Origin: Burkholderia sp.
GTDB taxonomy: Bacteria > Pseudomonadota > Gammaproteobacteria > Burkholderiales > Burkholderiaceae
Direction: 5' to 3'
DNA length: 64,000 nt
Assembly: GCA_031253835.1 (NCBI GenBank)
Contig: JAIRVP010000014.1
Span: 1 to 64,000, forward strand
Shown here: positions 7,637 to 16,792 of the stretch, piece by piece
Numbering within the stretch: position 1 is the first letter of the stretch
Layout of the letters: every line of letters starts with the position of its first letter
Program-made: the position numbers and the translations under genes
Notes under the pieces: model-generated
The model's database searches: none
Told to the model about the DNA's origin: nothing
Seen by the model: the letters and a program-made list of their open reading frames with translations, nothing else

Positions 7637-8401
7637 ATGGCAACGAACCTGTTCGACCTGACGGGCAAGATCGCGCTGGTGACGGGCGCAAGCCGCGGCA
7701 TCGGCGAGGAAATCGCGAAGCTGCTCGCGGAGCAGGGCGCGCACGTGATCGTGTCGAGCCGCAAGCTCGACGACTGCCAGGCCGTGGCCGACGCGATCGT
7801 CGCGGCGGGCGGCCGCGCCGAGGCGCTGGCGTGCCACGTCGGGCGTCTGGAAGATATCGCCGCGACGTTCGAGACCATCCGCGGCAAGCACGGGCGGCTC
7901 GACATCCTCGTGAACAACGCGGCCGCGAACCCGTATTTCGGGCACATCCTCGATACCGATCTCGCCGCGTACGAGAAGACCGTCGACGTGAACATCCGCG
8001 GCTACTTCTTCATGTCCGTGGAAGCCGGCAAGCTGATGAAGGAGCACGGCGGCGGCGCGATCGTCAACACGGCGTCGGTGAACGCGCTGCAGCCGGGCGA
8101 CCGGCAGGGCATCTACTCGATCACGAAGGCGGCCGTCGTCAACATGACGAAGGCGTTCGCGAAGGAGTGCGGGCCGCTCGGCATCCGCGTGAACGCGCTG
8201 CTGCCGGGGCTCACGAAGACGAAGTTCGCGGGCGCGCTGTTCGCGGACAAGGACATCTACGAGACGTGGAAGGCGAAGATCCCGCTGAAGCGCCACGCGG
8301 AGCCGCGCGAAATGGCCGGCACCGTGCTGTATCTCGTGTCGGACGCGGCGAGCTACACGAACGGCGAGTGCATCGTCGTCGACGGTGGCCTGACGATCTG
8401 A
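7637..8401 (+). CDS. Short-chain dehydrogenase/reductase
   Basis: A protein of 254 residues with a classical SDR Rossmann fold: TGASRGIG nucleotide motif near residue 17, NNAA at about 90, the catalytic Tyr/Lys in YSITKAAV and the family end VVDGGL. It probably oxidises or reduces a hydroxyacyl or oxoacyl intermediate. The start at 7637 is chosen because GGAGG at 7621-7625 is its Shine-Dalgarno sequence; the ATG at 7619 overlaps that site and is unlikely. Third gene of the acyl-CoA operon, 7 bp before the second SDR. Confidence 0.9.
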   Translation: MATNLFDLTGKIALVTGASRGIGEEIAKLLAEQGAHVIVSSRKLDDCQAVADAIVAAGGRAEALACHVGRLEDIAATFETIRGKHGRLDILVNNAAANPYFGHILDTDLAAYEKTVDVNIRGYFFMSVEAGKLMKEHGGGAIVNTASVNALQPGDRQGIYSITKAAVVNMTKAFAKECGPLGIRVNALLPGLTKTKFAGALFADKDIYETWKAKIPLKRHAEPREMAGTVLYLVSDAASYTNGECIVVDGGLTI

Positions 8402-8408
8402 GCGCGCG

Positions 8409-9167
8409 ATGAACATCGACAGCTACGCCGGCCAGGCCGTGATGATCACCGGCGCCGCGAGCGGCTTCGGCGCGCTGCTCGCGAGCGAACTTGCCGCGAT
8501 GGGCGCGCGGCTCGCGCTCGGCGACCTGAACGGCGACGCGCTCGAACGCGTGGCCGCGCCGCTGCGCGCGGCCGGCGCCGACGTGATCGCGCAGCGCTGC
8601 GACGTGCGTGTCGAAACGGACGTCGCGTCGCTGGTGCATGAAGCCGTTGCGCGCTTCGGGCGGCTCGACGTCGGCATCAACAACGCGGGCATCGCACCGC
8701 CGATGAAGGCGCTGATCGACACCGACGAAGCCGATCTCGACCTGAGCTTCGCGGTGAACGCGAAAGGCGTGTTCTTCGGGATGAAGCACCAGATCCGCCA
8801 GATGCTCGCGCAGCGCGAAGGCGTGATCCTGAACGTCGCGTCGATGGCCGGGCTCGGCGGCGCGCCGAAGCTGGCCGCGTATGCGGCATCGAAGCATGCG
8901 GTGGTCGGGCTCACGAAGACGGCCGCGCTCGAATACGCGCGCCACGGCATCCGCGTGAACGCGGTGTGCCCGTTCTACAGCGCGACGCCGATGGTCACCG
9001 ACAGCGATATCGGCGACCGCCAGGATTTTCTCGCGCAGGGCTCGCCGATGAAGCGGCTCGGCCGCCCCGACGAAATCGTCGCGACGATGCTGACGCTGTG
9101 CGCGAAGGAAAACACTTACCTGACCGGGCAGGCCGTCGCCGTCGACGGCGGTGTCTCGGCCTTCTGA
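8409..9167 (+). CDS. Short-chain dehydrogenase/reductase (3-hydroxyacyl type)
   Basis: A protein of 252 residues, classical SDR: TGAASGFG at about 15-22 (Phe in place of the usual Ile), NNAG at about 91-94, catalytic Tyr/Lys in YAASKHAVVGLT, and the closing VDGGV. The spacing resembles 3-hydroxyacyl-CoA or 3-oxoacyl reductases. It starts 7 bp after the preceding SDR and ends 33 bp before the acyl-CoA dehydrogenase, fitting one transcript for oxidation of a modified acyl-CoA. Confidence 0.9.
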   Translation: MNIDSYAGQAVMITGAASGFGALLASELAAMGARLALGDLNGDALERVAAPLRAAGADVIAQRCDVRVETDVASLVHEAVARFGRLDVGINNAGIAPPMKALIDTDEADLDLSFAVNAKGVFFGMKHQIRQMLAQREGVILNVASMAGLGGAPKLAAYAASKHAVVGLTKTAALEYARHGIRVNAVCPFYSATPMVTDSDIGDRQDFLAQGSPMKRLGRPDEIVATMLTLCAKENTYLTGQAVAVDGGVSAF

Positions 9168-9200
9168 CCGAACGGAACACGGAATCTCGAGGAGTCGATC

Positions 9201-10445
9201 ATGGACTTTGGCTACACCCCGAAAGTGGAAGCACTGCGCGAACGCGTGCGCGCATTCATGGACGCGCACATCGTGCCCCGCATCCGCCAGTGGAACGAGG
9301 AAGTGCATGCGGGCCAGTATCCCGTGTCGTTCATGGAGGCGCTGAAGGAGCGCGCGAAGGCGGAAGGGCTGTGGAACCTGTTCCTGCCGCACCTGAAGGA
9401 CGACGAGCCCGGCATGGGCCTGACGAACCTCGAATACGCGCCGCTCGCCGAGATCATGGGGCGCGTGGGCTGGGCGTCGGAAGTGTTCAACTGCAACGCG
9501 CCGGACACCGGCAACATGGAGCTGCTGCACATGTTCGCGACGCCCGAGCAGCGTGAACAGTGGCTGCTGCCGTTGCTGCGCGGCGAGATCCGCTCGGCGT
9601 TCGCGATGACGGAGCCCGACGTCGCGTCGTCGGATGCGACGAACATCACGACGCGCATCGAGCGCGTGGGCGACGAGTACGTAATCAACGGCCGCAAGTG
9701 GTTCATCACGAACGCCGCGCATCCGAACTGCAAGATCTTCATCGTGATGGGCAAGACCGATCCCGATGCCGAGTCGCACCAGCAGCAGAGCATGATCCTC
9801 GTGCCGCGCGATACGCCGGGCGTGACGATCGTGCGCAACATCACGGTCGTCAATCACCATGCGCCGGAAGGGCACTGCGAGATCACGTTCGACAACGTGC
9901 GCGTGCCGGCAAGCAACCTGCTCGGCGAGGAAGGCAGCGGCTTCGCGCTCGCGCAGGCACGCCTCGGGCCGGGCCGCATCCACCACTGCATGCGTTCGAT
10001 CGGCGCGGCCGAGCTGGCGCTGGAGCTGATGGTCGACCGCGCGCAGTCGCGCGTCGCGTTCGGCAAGCCGCTGAACCGGCACGGCACCGTCGGCGAATGG
10101 ATCGCGCGTTCGCGCATCGAGATCGACCAGGCGCGCCTGCTGGTGCTGAAGGCCGCGTGGATGATCGACAAGGTCGGCGCGAAGGCCGCGCGCAAGGAGA
10201 TCTCGATGATCAAGGCGCTCGTGCCGACCGTCTACACCGACGTGTGCGACCGCGCGATGCAGGTGTTCGGCGCGGCGGGGCTGAGCCCCGATACGCCGCT
10301 CGCCGACCTGTGGACGTGGGGCCGCGCGCTGCGCTTCGCCGACGGCCCGGACGAGGTGCACCTGCAGGCGATCGCGCGGATGGAGATCAAGGACGGCGAG
10401 CCCGGTTCGACCGCGCCGTACCTGACGCCGCCGCTGCGCGGCTGA
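9201..10445 (+). CDS. Acyl-CoA dehydrogenase, ACAD10/11 or LvaC type
   Basis: A protein of 414 residues. It shows the ACAD signatures [16 protein letters not shown] (FAD/substrate contact), [16 protein letters not shown], and a C-terminal helical bundle with [20 protein letters not shown]. In ACAD10/11 and Pseudomonas LvaC the enzyme processes a 4-phosphoacyl-CoA made by a partner kinase; the kinase is present three genes upstream. GAGGAG lies just before the start. No FAD co-substrate or electron-transfer gene is nearby, so electrons presumably go to the general ETF. Confidence 0.92.
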   Translation: MDFGYTPKVEALRERVRAFMDAHIVPRIRQWNEEVHAGQYPVSFMEALKERAKAEGLWNLFLPHLKDDEPGMGLTNLEYAPLAEIMGRVGWASEVFNCNAPDTGNMELLHMFATPEQREQWLLPLLRGEIRSAFAMTEPDVASSDATNITTRIERVGDEYVINGRKWFITNAAHPNCKIFIVMGKTDPDAESHQQQSMILVPRDTPGVTIVRNITVVNHHAPEGHCEITFDNVRVPASNLLGEEGSGFALAQARLGPGRIHHCMRSIGAAELALELMVDRAQSRVAFGKPLNRHGTVGEWIARSRIEIDQARLLVLKAAWMIDKVGAKAARKEISMIKALVPTVYTDVCDRAMQVFGAAGLSPDTPLADLWTWGRALRFADGPDEVHLQAIARMEIKDGEPGSTAPYLTPPLRG

Positions 10446-10521
10446 CCGGCCGCACGACTCGCCGCGCGACATGGACGAACGGACGGCGCACGCCGTAAGA
10501 TGCCGGCAAGGAGATCCGGCG

Positions 10522-11436
10522 ATGCGCCTGACCAAGATTGATCTGAACCTGTTCGTCGTATTCGAGGCGATCTACAACAAGCGCAACCTGACGCGCGCGG
10601 CCGAGGTGCTGAACCTCACACAGCCGGCCGTCAGCAATGCGCTGGCGCGGCTGCGCAAGACGCTGAACGATCCGCTGTTCGTCAGCACGCCGGCCGGGAT
10701 GATGCCGACGCCGCTGGCCGAGAACATCGTCGGCCGCGTGCGCGAGGCGCTGCAACTGCTCGATTCGAGCGCGCATGAAGGCGACGTGTTCGATCCGGCG
10801 TCGTCCGAGCGCGTGTTCCGGCTCAGCATGAGCGACCTGACCGAAGCGCTGCTGCTGCCGGCGCTCGGCGAACTGCTGCAGACGCATGCGCCCGGCATGC
10901 ACGTGCGCAGCTACACGATGGACCGCCGCGAAGTCGCGACCGCGCTCGCGAACGGCTCGGTCGACATCGCGATCGACGCGCCGCTGATCGGCGATCCGCA
11001 TCTGCACCAGGCGCTGCTCGTGCAGGACCGCTACGCGTGCATGATCCGCGACGATCACCCGTTCAAGGGCGACACGCTCACCATGGACGACTACCTGTCG
11101 ATGGGGCACATCCACGTGTCGAGCCGCCGCAAGGGCAGCGGGCACGTCGATGCGGAGCTGACGCGGCTCGGGCTGCGCCGCAACATCCAGATGCGCGTGC
11201 AGCACTACATGGTCGCGCCGCTGATCGCGATGCGCGGCGATCTCGCGCTGACCGCGCCGTTGCGGCTGCTGCAGCGCTATCCGGCGCGCATCCTCGAACT
11301 GCCGTTCGAGATGCCGGGGCTCGACTACTTCTGCTACTGGCATCGCAGCGCCGATCAGGACCAGGGCAGCCAGTGGCTGCGCGAACAGCTGATGACGTTG
11401 ATGGGTGGAATGGGCGGGATCGGCGAGCCGCGGTGA
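10522..11436 (+). CDS. LysR-family regulator (NodD-like subgroup)
   Basis: A protein of 304 residues. The N-terminal winged helix contains TRAAEVLNLTQPAVSNALAR, followed by a periplasmic-binding-like effector domain. The start IDLNLFVVFEAIYNKRNLTR is typical of the NodD/NahR-like subgroup. ATG 10522 is set by AAGGAGA at 10508-10514; an upstream GTG/ATG would remove the good spacing. It lies 76 bp behind the acyl-CoA operon on the same strand and is the obvious candidate to control it. Effector unknown. Confidence 0.9.
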   Translation: MRLTKIDLNLFVVFEAIYNKRNLTRAAEVLNLTQPAVSNALARLRKTLNDPLFVSTPAGMMPTPLAENIVGRVREALQLLDSSAHEGDVFDPASSERVFRLSMSDLTEALLLPALGELLQTHAPGMHVRSYTMDRREVATALANGSVDIAIDAPLIGDPHLHQALLVQDRYACMIRDDHPFKGDTLTMDDYLSMGHIHVSSRRKGSGHVDAELTRLGLRRNIQMRVQHYMVAPLIAMRGDLALTAPLRLLQRYPARILELPFEMPGLDYFCYWHRSADQDQGSQWLREQLMTLMGGMGGIGEPR

Positions 11437-11479
11437 CGGCGCGCGGCGCGTGTGCGCCGCCTGCGGGTCGATATCGCCT

Positions 11480-14400
11480 TCAGCGTTGCAGCGCCTGCGC
11501 CAGCACGCGCGCCACATGCACGGCCTGCGTCTGCGCGCCATCGTGAATCTGGTGCCGGCAGCTCGTGCCGTCCGCGACGACGATCGCGCCTTCGGCCCGC
11601 GCCCGCACGGCCGGCAGCAGCGACAGCTCGGCCATCTCCTGCGACGCGTCGTAGTGCTCGGCTTCGTAGCCGAAACTGCCGGCCATCCCGCAGCACGACG
11701 ATTCGACCGGCGATACCTTCAACCCCGGGATCCAGCGCAGCACGGCCTGCACGGGCGTGAATGCGCCGAATGCCTTCTGATGGCAATGGCCATGCACCAG
11801 CGCCTCGTTCGCGTCGATCGTGCGCAGCGGCAGTGACAGCCGGCCGGCCGTTTGCTCGCGGACGAGAAACTCTTCGAACAGGAACGCATGACTGGCGAGT
11901 CGTGCGGCTTCATCGCCGTAGCCGTACGCAAGAAACTCGTCACGCATCGACAGCAGGCACGAAGGCTCCAGCCCGACGACCGCGATGCCGCGTTCGAGAT
12001 ACGGCCGCAACGTATCGAGCGTGCGCTTCGCCTCGGCCTTCGCTTCGTCGACGAGCCCCGCCGCGAGGAACGTGCGCCCGCAGCACAGCGGTCGTTCGCC
12101 TTCGCGCACGTTGAAATGCACGGTGTAGCCGGATGCTTCGAGCACGGCCTGCGCGGCACGCGCGTTGTCGGGTTCCTGGTAGTTGCTGAACGTATCGACG
12201 AACAGCAGCACTTCGCGGGTTGCCGAGCCGGGTTCTTGCGAAGACGCTGACGTACCCATACGCGCATCCGCCAGAAACGGCCGCGCAAAAGCAGGCAGCG
12301 CACGCTGCGGCGCAAGCCCGATCCAGCGCTTCATCGCCGACGCAACGATCGGTACACCGTTCGCCAATGCGATCGCCCCGCGCATCCTCGAAGCCCACCG
12401 CGCATAACGCGGCAGATACGCGACGAGCCGTTCGCGCAATGACGTGCCATGCTTGCGGTTCCAAGCATGCCGTGCCTCGATCTTGAAGCGCGCCATGTCG
12501 ACGCCGGTCGGGCAGTCGCGCTTGCAGCCCTTGCACGACACGCACAGGTCGAGCGCGGCCTTCACGTCGTCGCCGGCGAGGCCATCGTCGCCGAGTTGCC
12601 CCGTCACCGCGAGCCGCAGCGTGTTCGCCCGGCCGCGCGTCACGTGCTGTTCGTCGCGTGTCACGCGATAGCTCGGGCACATCGTGCCCGCATCGAACTT
12701 GCGGCAGTGGCCGTTGTTGTTGCACATCTCGACGGCCGACGCGAGCCCGTGCGTGATGTCGGTGCCCGTGCCGGGTGCGGTTTCTTCGCCGGTCAGCGGG
12801 TTGCGCGTGACGTTCCAGCTCGACCAGTCGAGCGCCGGCTGCAGCGGCCGCGCCGCATAGCCGGGTGCGAAGCGGAAGTTATCCCGCGCATCCATGCGCG
12901 GCGGATTGACGATCCTGTCCGGGTTGAACCGGTTGTCGGGATCGAACAGCGCCTTGATCTCCGCGAACGCCGCATTCAGGCGCGGGCCGTACTGCCACGC
13001 GACCCATTCGCCGCGGCACAGCCCGTCGCCGTGCTCGCCCGAATACGCACCCTTGTACTCGCGCACGAGCGCCGCCGCTTCGTCGGCGATCTCGCGCATG
13101 CGCGTTGCGCCGTCGCGCCGCATGTCGAGGATCGGCCGCACATGCAGCGTGCCGACGCTGGCGTGCGCGTACCACGTGCCTTCGGTCTCATGCTTGTGGA
13201 ACACGTCGGTCAGGCGGCGCGTGTATTCGGCGAGATGTTCGAGCGGCACCGCGCAATCCTCGATGAACGACACCGGCTTGCCGTCGCCCTTCATGCTCAT
13301 CATGATGTTCAGCCCGGCCTTGCGCACGTCCCACAGCGCCTTCTGCGCACCGGCATCGGTCATCTTCACGACGCTGTCGGGCAGCCCGAGATCGGCCATC
13401 AGTTCGGCGAGCCGGTCGAGCTGCGCCCGTTGCGCCTCGCGCGATTCGCCCGCGAACTCGACGAGCAGGATCGCCTGCGGCTGGCCGGCCAGCGCCTGCT
13501 CGATCACGGGCCGGAACGCCGGGTTCTCCATCGACAGGTCGATCATCGTGCGATCGACCAGTTCGACGGCCACCGGCTTCAGCTTCACGATGTGCTGCGC
13601 GCTGTCCATCGCCTGGTAGAAGGTCGGGAAGTTCACGACGCCGAGCGCCTTGTGCGCGGGCAGCGGCGCGAGCTTCAGCGTGATCTGCCGGCTGGTTGCG
13701 AGCGTGCCTTCCGAGCCGACGAGCAGGTGCGCGAGATTCGCGTGGCCGTCGTCGGTGTACGCGCGCGGGTTCTGGCAGTCGAACAGGTCGAGGTTGTAGC
13801 CGGCCACGCGGCGCAGCACCTTCGGCACGCGCTCGACGATCTCGTCGCGCTCGCGCTGTGCGATCCGTTCGACGCCGTGCAGCAACTCGCTCGTGCGGCG
13901 GTCGGTGACGGGTTGCGCGAGCGAGCCGAACCGGCATTCGCTGCCGTCCGCGAGGATCGCGTCGATCGCGAGCACGTTGTGCACCATGTTGCCGTATTCG
14001 ATCGAGCGCGACCCGCACGAGTTGTTGCCGGCCATCCCGCCGATCGTGCATTGCGCGCCGGTCGACACGTCGACCGGGAACCACAGCCCGTGCGGCTTCA
14101 GCCACGCGTTCAGGTGATCGAGCACGATGCCCGGCTCGACGGTGACGGTGCGCGCCTGCGCATCGAATTCGACGATCCGGTTCAGCCATTTGCTGTTGTC
14201 GACGACGAGCGCCTCGCCGACCGTCTGCCCGCACTGGCTCGTGCCGGCGCCGCGCGCGAGCACGGGGATCTTGCGGTCGCGCGCGATGTCGAGCGCGATC
14301 CGCAGGTCGTCCTGGTCGCGCGGCACGACCACGCCGAGCGGCATGATCTGGTAGATCGACGCGTCGGTCGCGTAGCGGCCGCGGCTCGCGCGGTCGGCGT

Positions 14401-14515
14401 AGACATCGCCGCGCATTTCCGTGCGCAGCCGCTCGAACAGCGGCGACAGCGCGGCGCCTTGCGACGGCACGAGATGGACGGGGCGAACCAGCGAAGGCGT
14501 GACGGCGGATTTCAT
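11480..14515 (-). CDS. ydiJ: YdiJ-type FAD-linked oxidoreductase with Fe-S C-terminus
   Basis: A protein of 1011 residues, the length of E. coli YdiJ. An FAD-binding type-4 domain (about 60-280, with ARGAGTSQCGQ) and FAD-oxidase C domain (to about 570) are followed by a ferredoxin-like part with CVSCKGCKRDCP and two CCG-type motifs (LCCGRTFLA and SSCCGMAGSFG). Such enzymes oxidise D-2-hydroxy acids such as D-2-hydroxyglutarate and pass electrons to the respiratory chain. The start at 14515 begins MKSAVTPSLVRP. It is the last gene of the sgaA-like operon, 40 bp after the hydratase-like gene. Confidence 0.88.
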   Translation of the reverse strand: MKSAVTPSLVRPVHLVPSQGAALSPLFERLRTEMRGDVYADRASRGRYATDASIYQIMPLGVVVPRDQDDLRIALDIARDRKIPVLARGAGTSQCGQTVGEALVVDNSKWLNRIVEFDAQARTVTVEPGIVLDHLNAWLKPHGLWFPVDVSTGAQCTIGGMAGNNSCGSRSIEYGNMVHNVLAIDAILADGSECRFGSLAQPVTDRRTSELLHGVERIAQRERDEIVERVPKVLRRVAGYNLDLFDCQNPRAYTDDGHANLAHLLVGSEGTLATSRQITLKLAPLPAHKALGVVNFPTFYQAMDSAQHIVKLKPVAVELVDRTMIDLSMENPAFRPVIEQALAGQPQAILLVEFAGESREAQRAQLDRLAELMADLGLPDSVVKMTDAGAQKALWDVRKAGLNIMMSMKGDGKPVSFIEDCAVPLEHLAEYTRRLTDVFHKHETEGTWYAHASVGTLHVRPILDMRRDGATRMREIADEAAALVREYKGAYSGEHGDGLCRGEWVAWQYGPRLNAAFAEIKALFDPDNRFNPDRIVNPPRMDARDNFRFAPGYAARPLQPALDWSSWNVTRNPLTGEETAPGTGTDITHGLASAVEMCNNNGHCRKFDAGTMCPSYRVTRDEQHVTRGRANTLRLAVTGQLGDDGLAGDDVKAALDLCVSCKGCKRDCPTGVDMARFKIEARHAWNRKHGTSLRERLVAYLPRYARWASRMRGAIALANGVPIVASAMKRWIGLAPQRALPAFARPFLADARMGTSASSQEPGSATREVLLFVDTFSNYQEPDNARAAQAVLEASGYTVHFNVREGERPLCCGRTFLAAGLVDEAKAEAKRTLDTLRPYLERGIAVVGLEPSCLLSMRDEFLAYGYGDEAARLASHAFLFEEFLVREQTAGRLSLPLRTIDANEALVHGHCHQKAFGAFTPVQAVLRWIPGLKVSPVESSCCGMAGSFGYEAEHYDASQEMAELSLLPAVRARAEGAIVVADGTSCRHQIHDGAQTQAVHVARVLAQALQR

Positions 14516-14555
14516 GGCGGCGGTCGGTATCGGATGAAAGCGGATCGGGCGAGGC

Positions 14556-15317
14556 TCAGGCGAGCGTGACGCTGACGGGCGGCAGCCCCGGAATGCGGCC
14601 GACGGCCGTGCCCGCGGCCTGCGGGAAAAACATCCCCGTGTACGAGCCGGTCGTGACGACGGTGCCGGCCGGCAGCGCGATGCCGCGCCGCGACGCGTGA
14701 TTGACGAGCCACGGCAGCAGGCGGCGCGGGTCGCCGGCCGGGTTCGTGCCCGACGCGGCACCGGCGATGTCCTGCCCGTCGAACGTGAAGGCGGGCGCCG
14801 GCGCGACGAACGGGAAATCATCGCGATAGCCGGTCATCTCGCCGAGCACGAGCGCGCCGTGGTTCTGCAGGTCGGCGAGCTGCGCGACGGGGGCGACGTC
14901 CGGCCATTCGCGGAAGCGGCTCGCGACGATCTCGATCGACGCGCCCATCTGCGCGATCGCGTCGAATACTTCTTCGTCGGCATACGCGGCGGCGCGCGGT
15001 GCGAAGTCGCGGCCGAAGCGGAACGCGATTTCCAGTTCGAGGCCGAGCGGCCGGAACGCGCCGCGCGGCAGCGTGACGCCGCTCGCATGCCGGCAGTCGT
15101 CGGGCAGCGGCGCGCCCTGGATCGGGCCGTCGGGCTGCTTCGCGCCGACTTTCCATGCGCCGATCGCGGCGCTGCGTTCGGCGAGCACCCGTGCCTGCAC
15201 CGCATACGCGGCATCGGCGCTGGCGGGGACGAGTTCGGGCGGCAGCGCGGCGAACGCGATGCCGTGTTGCCAGCCGGCGGCGAGCCGGGCGGCGAGGTCG
15301 TGGGTAGCGTGGGTCAT
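14556..15317 (-). CDS. 2-keto-4-pentenoate hydratase/FAH-fold enzyme
   Basis: A protein of 253 residues of the fumarylacetoacetase-like fold, closest to 2-keto-4-pentenoate hydratase and oxalocrotonate decarboxylase. Visible features are ELEIAFRFGRD (metal-binding acids), GASIEIVASRF and the C-terminal TTGSYTGMFFP. The reaction would be hydration or decarboxylation of a 2-keto acid; substrate unknown. The start ATG 15317 has no convincing Shine-Dalgarno sequence, so it may depend on translational coupling. It lies between the MFS gene and the YdiJ-type dehydrogenase. Confidence 0.83.
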   Translation of the reverse strand: MTHATHDLAARLAAGWQHGIAFAALPPELVPASADAAYAVQARVLAERSAAIGAWKVGAKQPDGPIQGAPLPDDCRHASGVTLPRGAFRPLGLELEIAFRFGRDFAPRAAAYADEEVFDAIAQMGASIEIVASRFREWPDVAPVAQLADLQNHGALVLGEMTGYRDDFPFVAPAPAFTFDGQDIAGAASGTNPAGDPRRLLPWLVNHASRRGIALPAGTVVTTGSYTGMFFPQAAGTAVGRIPGLPPVSVTLA

Positions 15318-15370
15318 CGTGAGTCTTGAAGGAGAGGGCGGGCGCCGCCGGCGGCAGCGCCCGGTTGGCA

Positions 15371-16645
15371 TCAGGCCGGCGAGCGGTTGGCGGCCGGCTG
15401 TTCTGCGGGCGCATCGGCGAAGCGGCTGTCCGGCTGCATGCGGAACGCGAGCAGCACACCCACGCCCATCAGCACCATGCTGCCGATGAACGGCAGCTCC
15501 CAGCTGCCGAAGCGGTCGATCACGAAACCGGAGATCACCGGCGACAGGATCGCCGCGAGCGCGGAGCCGGAATTCATCATCCCGCTCGCGGTACCCGAGT
15601 ATTCCGGCGCGATGTCCATCGGCACGGCCCACATCGGGCCGATCGTCATCTCGGCGAAGAAGAAGCCCGCGGCAAGGCACGCCATCGACACGTACAGGTG
15701 ATGCGTGAACAGCAGCGGCAGCAGCGACAGCAGCGTGAACAGCATGCAGATCGACACCATCCAGCTGCGCGCACGCTTGAGGCTGCCGGTGCGCGCATAG
15801 ACGCGGTCGGTGACGATGCCGCCGAGCGTGTCGCCGATCACGCCCGCGAAGAACACCGCGGACGCGAACACCGCCGATTTCTTCAGGTCGAGGTCGTAGC
15901 TGTGCAGGAAGTACTGCGGAATCCAGCTCAGGAACAGCCACAGCGTCCAGCCGTAGCAGAAGTAGACGATCGTGACGGGCATCATCCGGCGGAACAGCGG
16001 GCCCCACGGCACGGTCGCGGGCTTCTGCAACGGCTGCGGCAATGCGTCGAGTTCGGCCTGCGTGATGCGCGGGTGGTCCTTCGGATGTTCGGTGTAGACG
16101 AGCGCCCAGACCGCGACCCACACGATGCTGATCACGCCGCAGATGTAGAACGATTCGCGCCATCCGTACACGGCCATCACCGCGACGACGGCAGCCGGTG
16201 CGACCGCATTGCCGACACGCGAGAACGCATGCGTGATGCCCTGCGCGAAGCCGCGTTTCTCGCGCGGCACCCAGCGCGACATCGCCGACGTGGCCGCCGG
16301 GAACGTCGCGCCTTCGCCGAGCCCGAGCAGCAGGCGGGCGGCGAGCAGCGACGCGAGGCCGCCGGCCATCCCGGTCAGCAGCGTCGCGACGGCCCACAGC
16401 AGCCCGCACGCGAGCAGCGTGCGGCGTGCGCCGAAGCGGTCGCTGACCCAGCCGCCGATGATCTGGAATACGAGGTACGGATACGCGAACGCGGAGAACA
16501 CGAGGCCGATCTCCGTCTTGTTCAGCCCGAACTCCCGGCCGAACCCGGCGGCAGCCGTGCTCACGTTCACGCGGTCGAGGTACGTGATGAAGTACATCAC
16601 GCACAGCATCACCAGCACGATGCTGGTCGCCCGGAACAGCTTCAT
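15371..16645 (-). CDS. MFS transporter, ACS family
   Basis: A protein of 424 residues with about twelve membrane helices. The N-terminal DRVNVSTAAAGFGREFGLNK and GWVSDRFGARR are typical of the anion:cation symporter family, which carries organic acids such as glucarate, galactonate and tartrate. AGGAGAC precedes ATG 16645. It lies in an operon with a serine-glyoxylate aminotransferase, a hydratase-like enzyme and a D-2-hydroxyacid dehydrogenase, so a small hydroxy- or keto-acid substrate is likely. Confidence 0.9.
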   Translation of the reverse strand: MKLFRATSIVLVMLCVMYFITYLDRVNVSTAAAGFGREFGLNKTEIGLVFSAFAYPYLVFQIIGGWVSDRFGARRTLLACGLLWAVATLLTGMAGGLASLLAARLLLGLGEGATFPAATSAMSRWVPREKRGFAQGITHAFSRVGNAVAPAAVVAVMAVYGWRESFYICGVISIVWVAVWALVYTEHPKDHPRITQAELDALPQPLQKPATVPWGPLFRRMMPVTIVYFCYGWTLWLFLSWIPQYFLHSYDLDLKKSAVFASAVFFAGVIGDTLGGIVTDRVYARTGSLKRARSWMVSICMLFTLLSLLPLLFTHHLYVSMACLAAGFFFAEMTIGPMWAVPMDIAPEYSGTASGMMNSGSALAAILSPVISGFVIDRFGSWELPFIGSMVLMGVGVLLAFRMQPDSRFADAPAEQPAANRSPA

Positions 16646-16762
16646 GGTGCGTCTCCTGGATGTTGTCTGGCTTGCCGCTGCAACCGCGCCGGCTCTGGGG
16701 CCGGTGTCGTGCCGATGCAGCGTGGCCGCGCGTCGCGCGGGCCGCAAAGGGGAACGCGCGAT

Positions 16763-16786
16763 GTGCCTGCGGCGGGCCGCAGGCAC
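16763..16786 (-). promoter_or_regulatory. Perfect 10-bp hairpin between aminotransferase and MFS genes
   Basis: GTGCCTGCGG (16763-16772) and CCGCAGGCAC (16777-16786) form a perfect stem with a 4-nt loop in the 147-bp gap between two operon genes. There is no T-run, so a role in mRNA 3'-end protection or partial attenuation is likelier than full termination. Confidence 0.6.
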
Positions 16787-16792
16787 GCGCGC

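Noticed and set aside
8211..10535. 774-codon minus-strand frame over the SDR and dehydrogenase genes
   Set aside because: Antisense to well-supported genes with ACAD and SDR motifs, and low-complexity composition.
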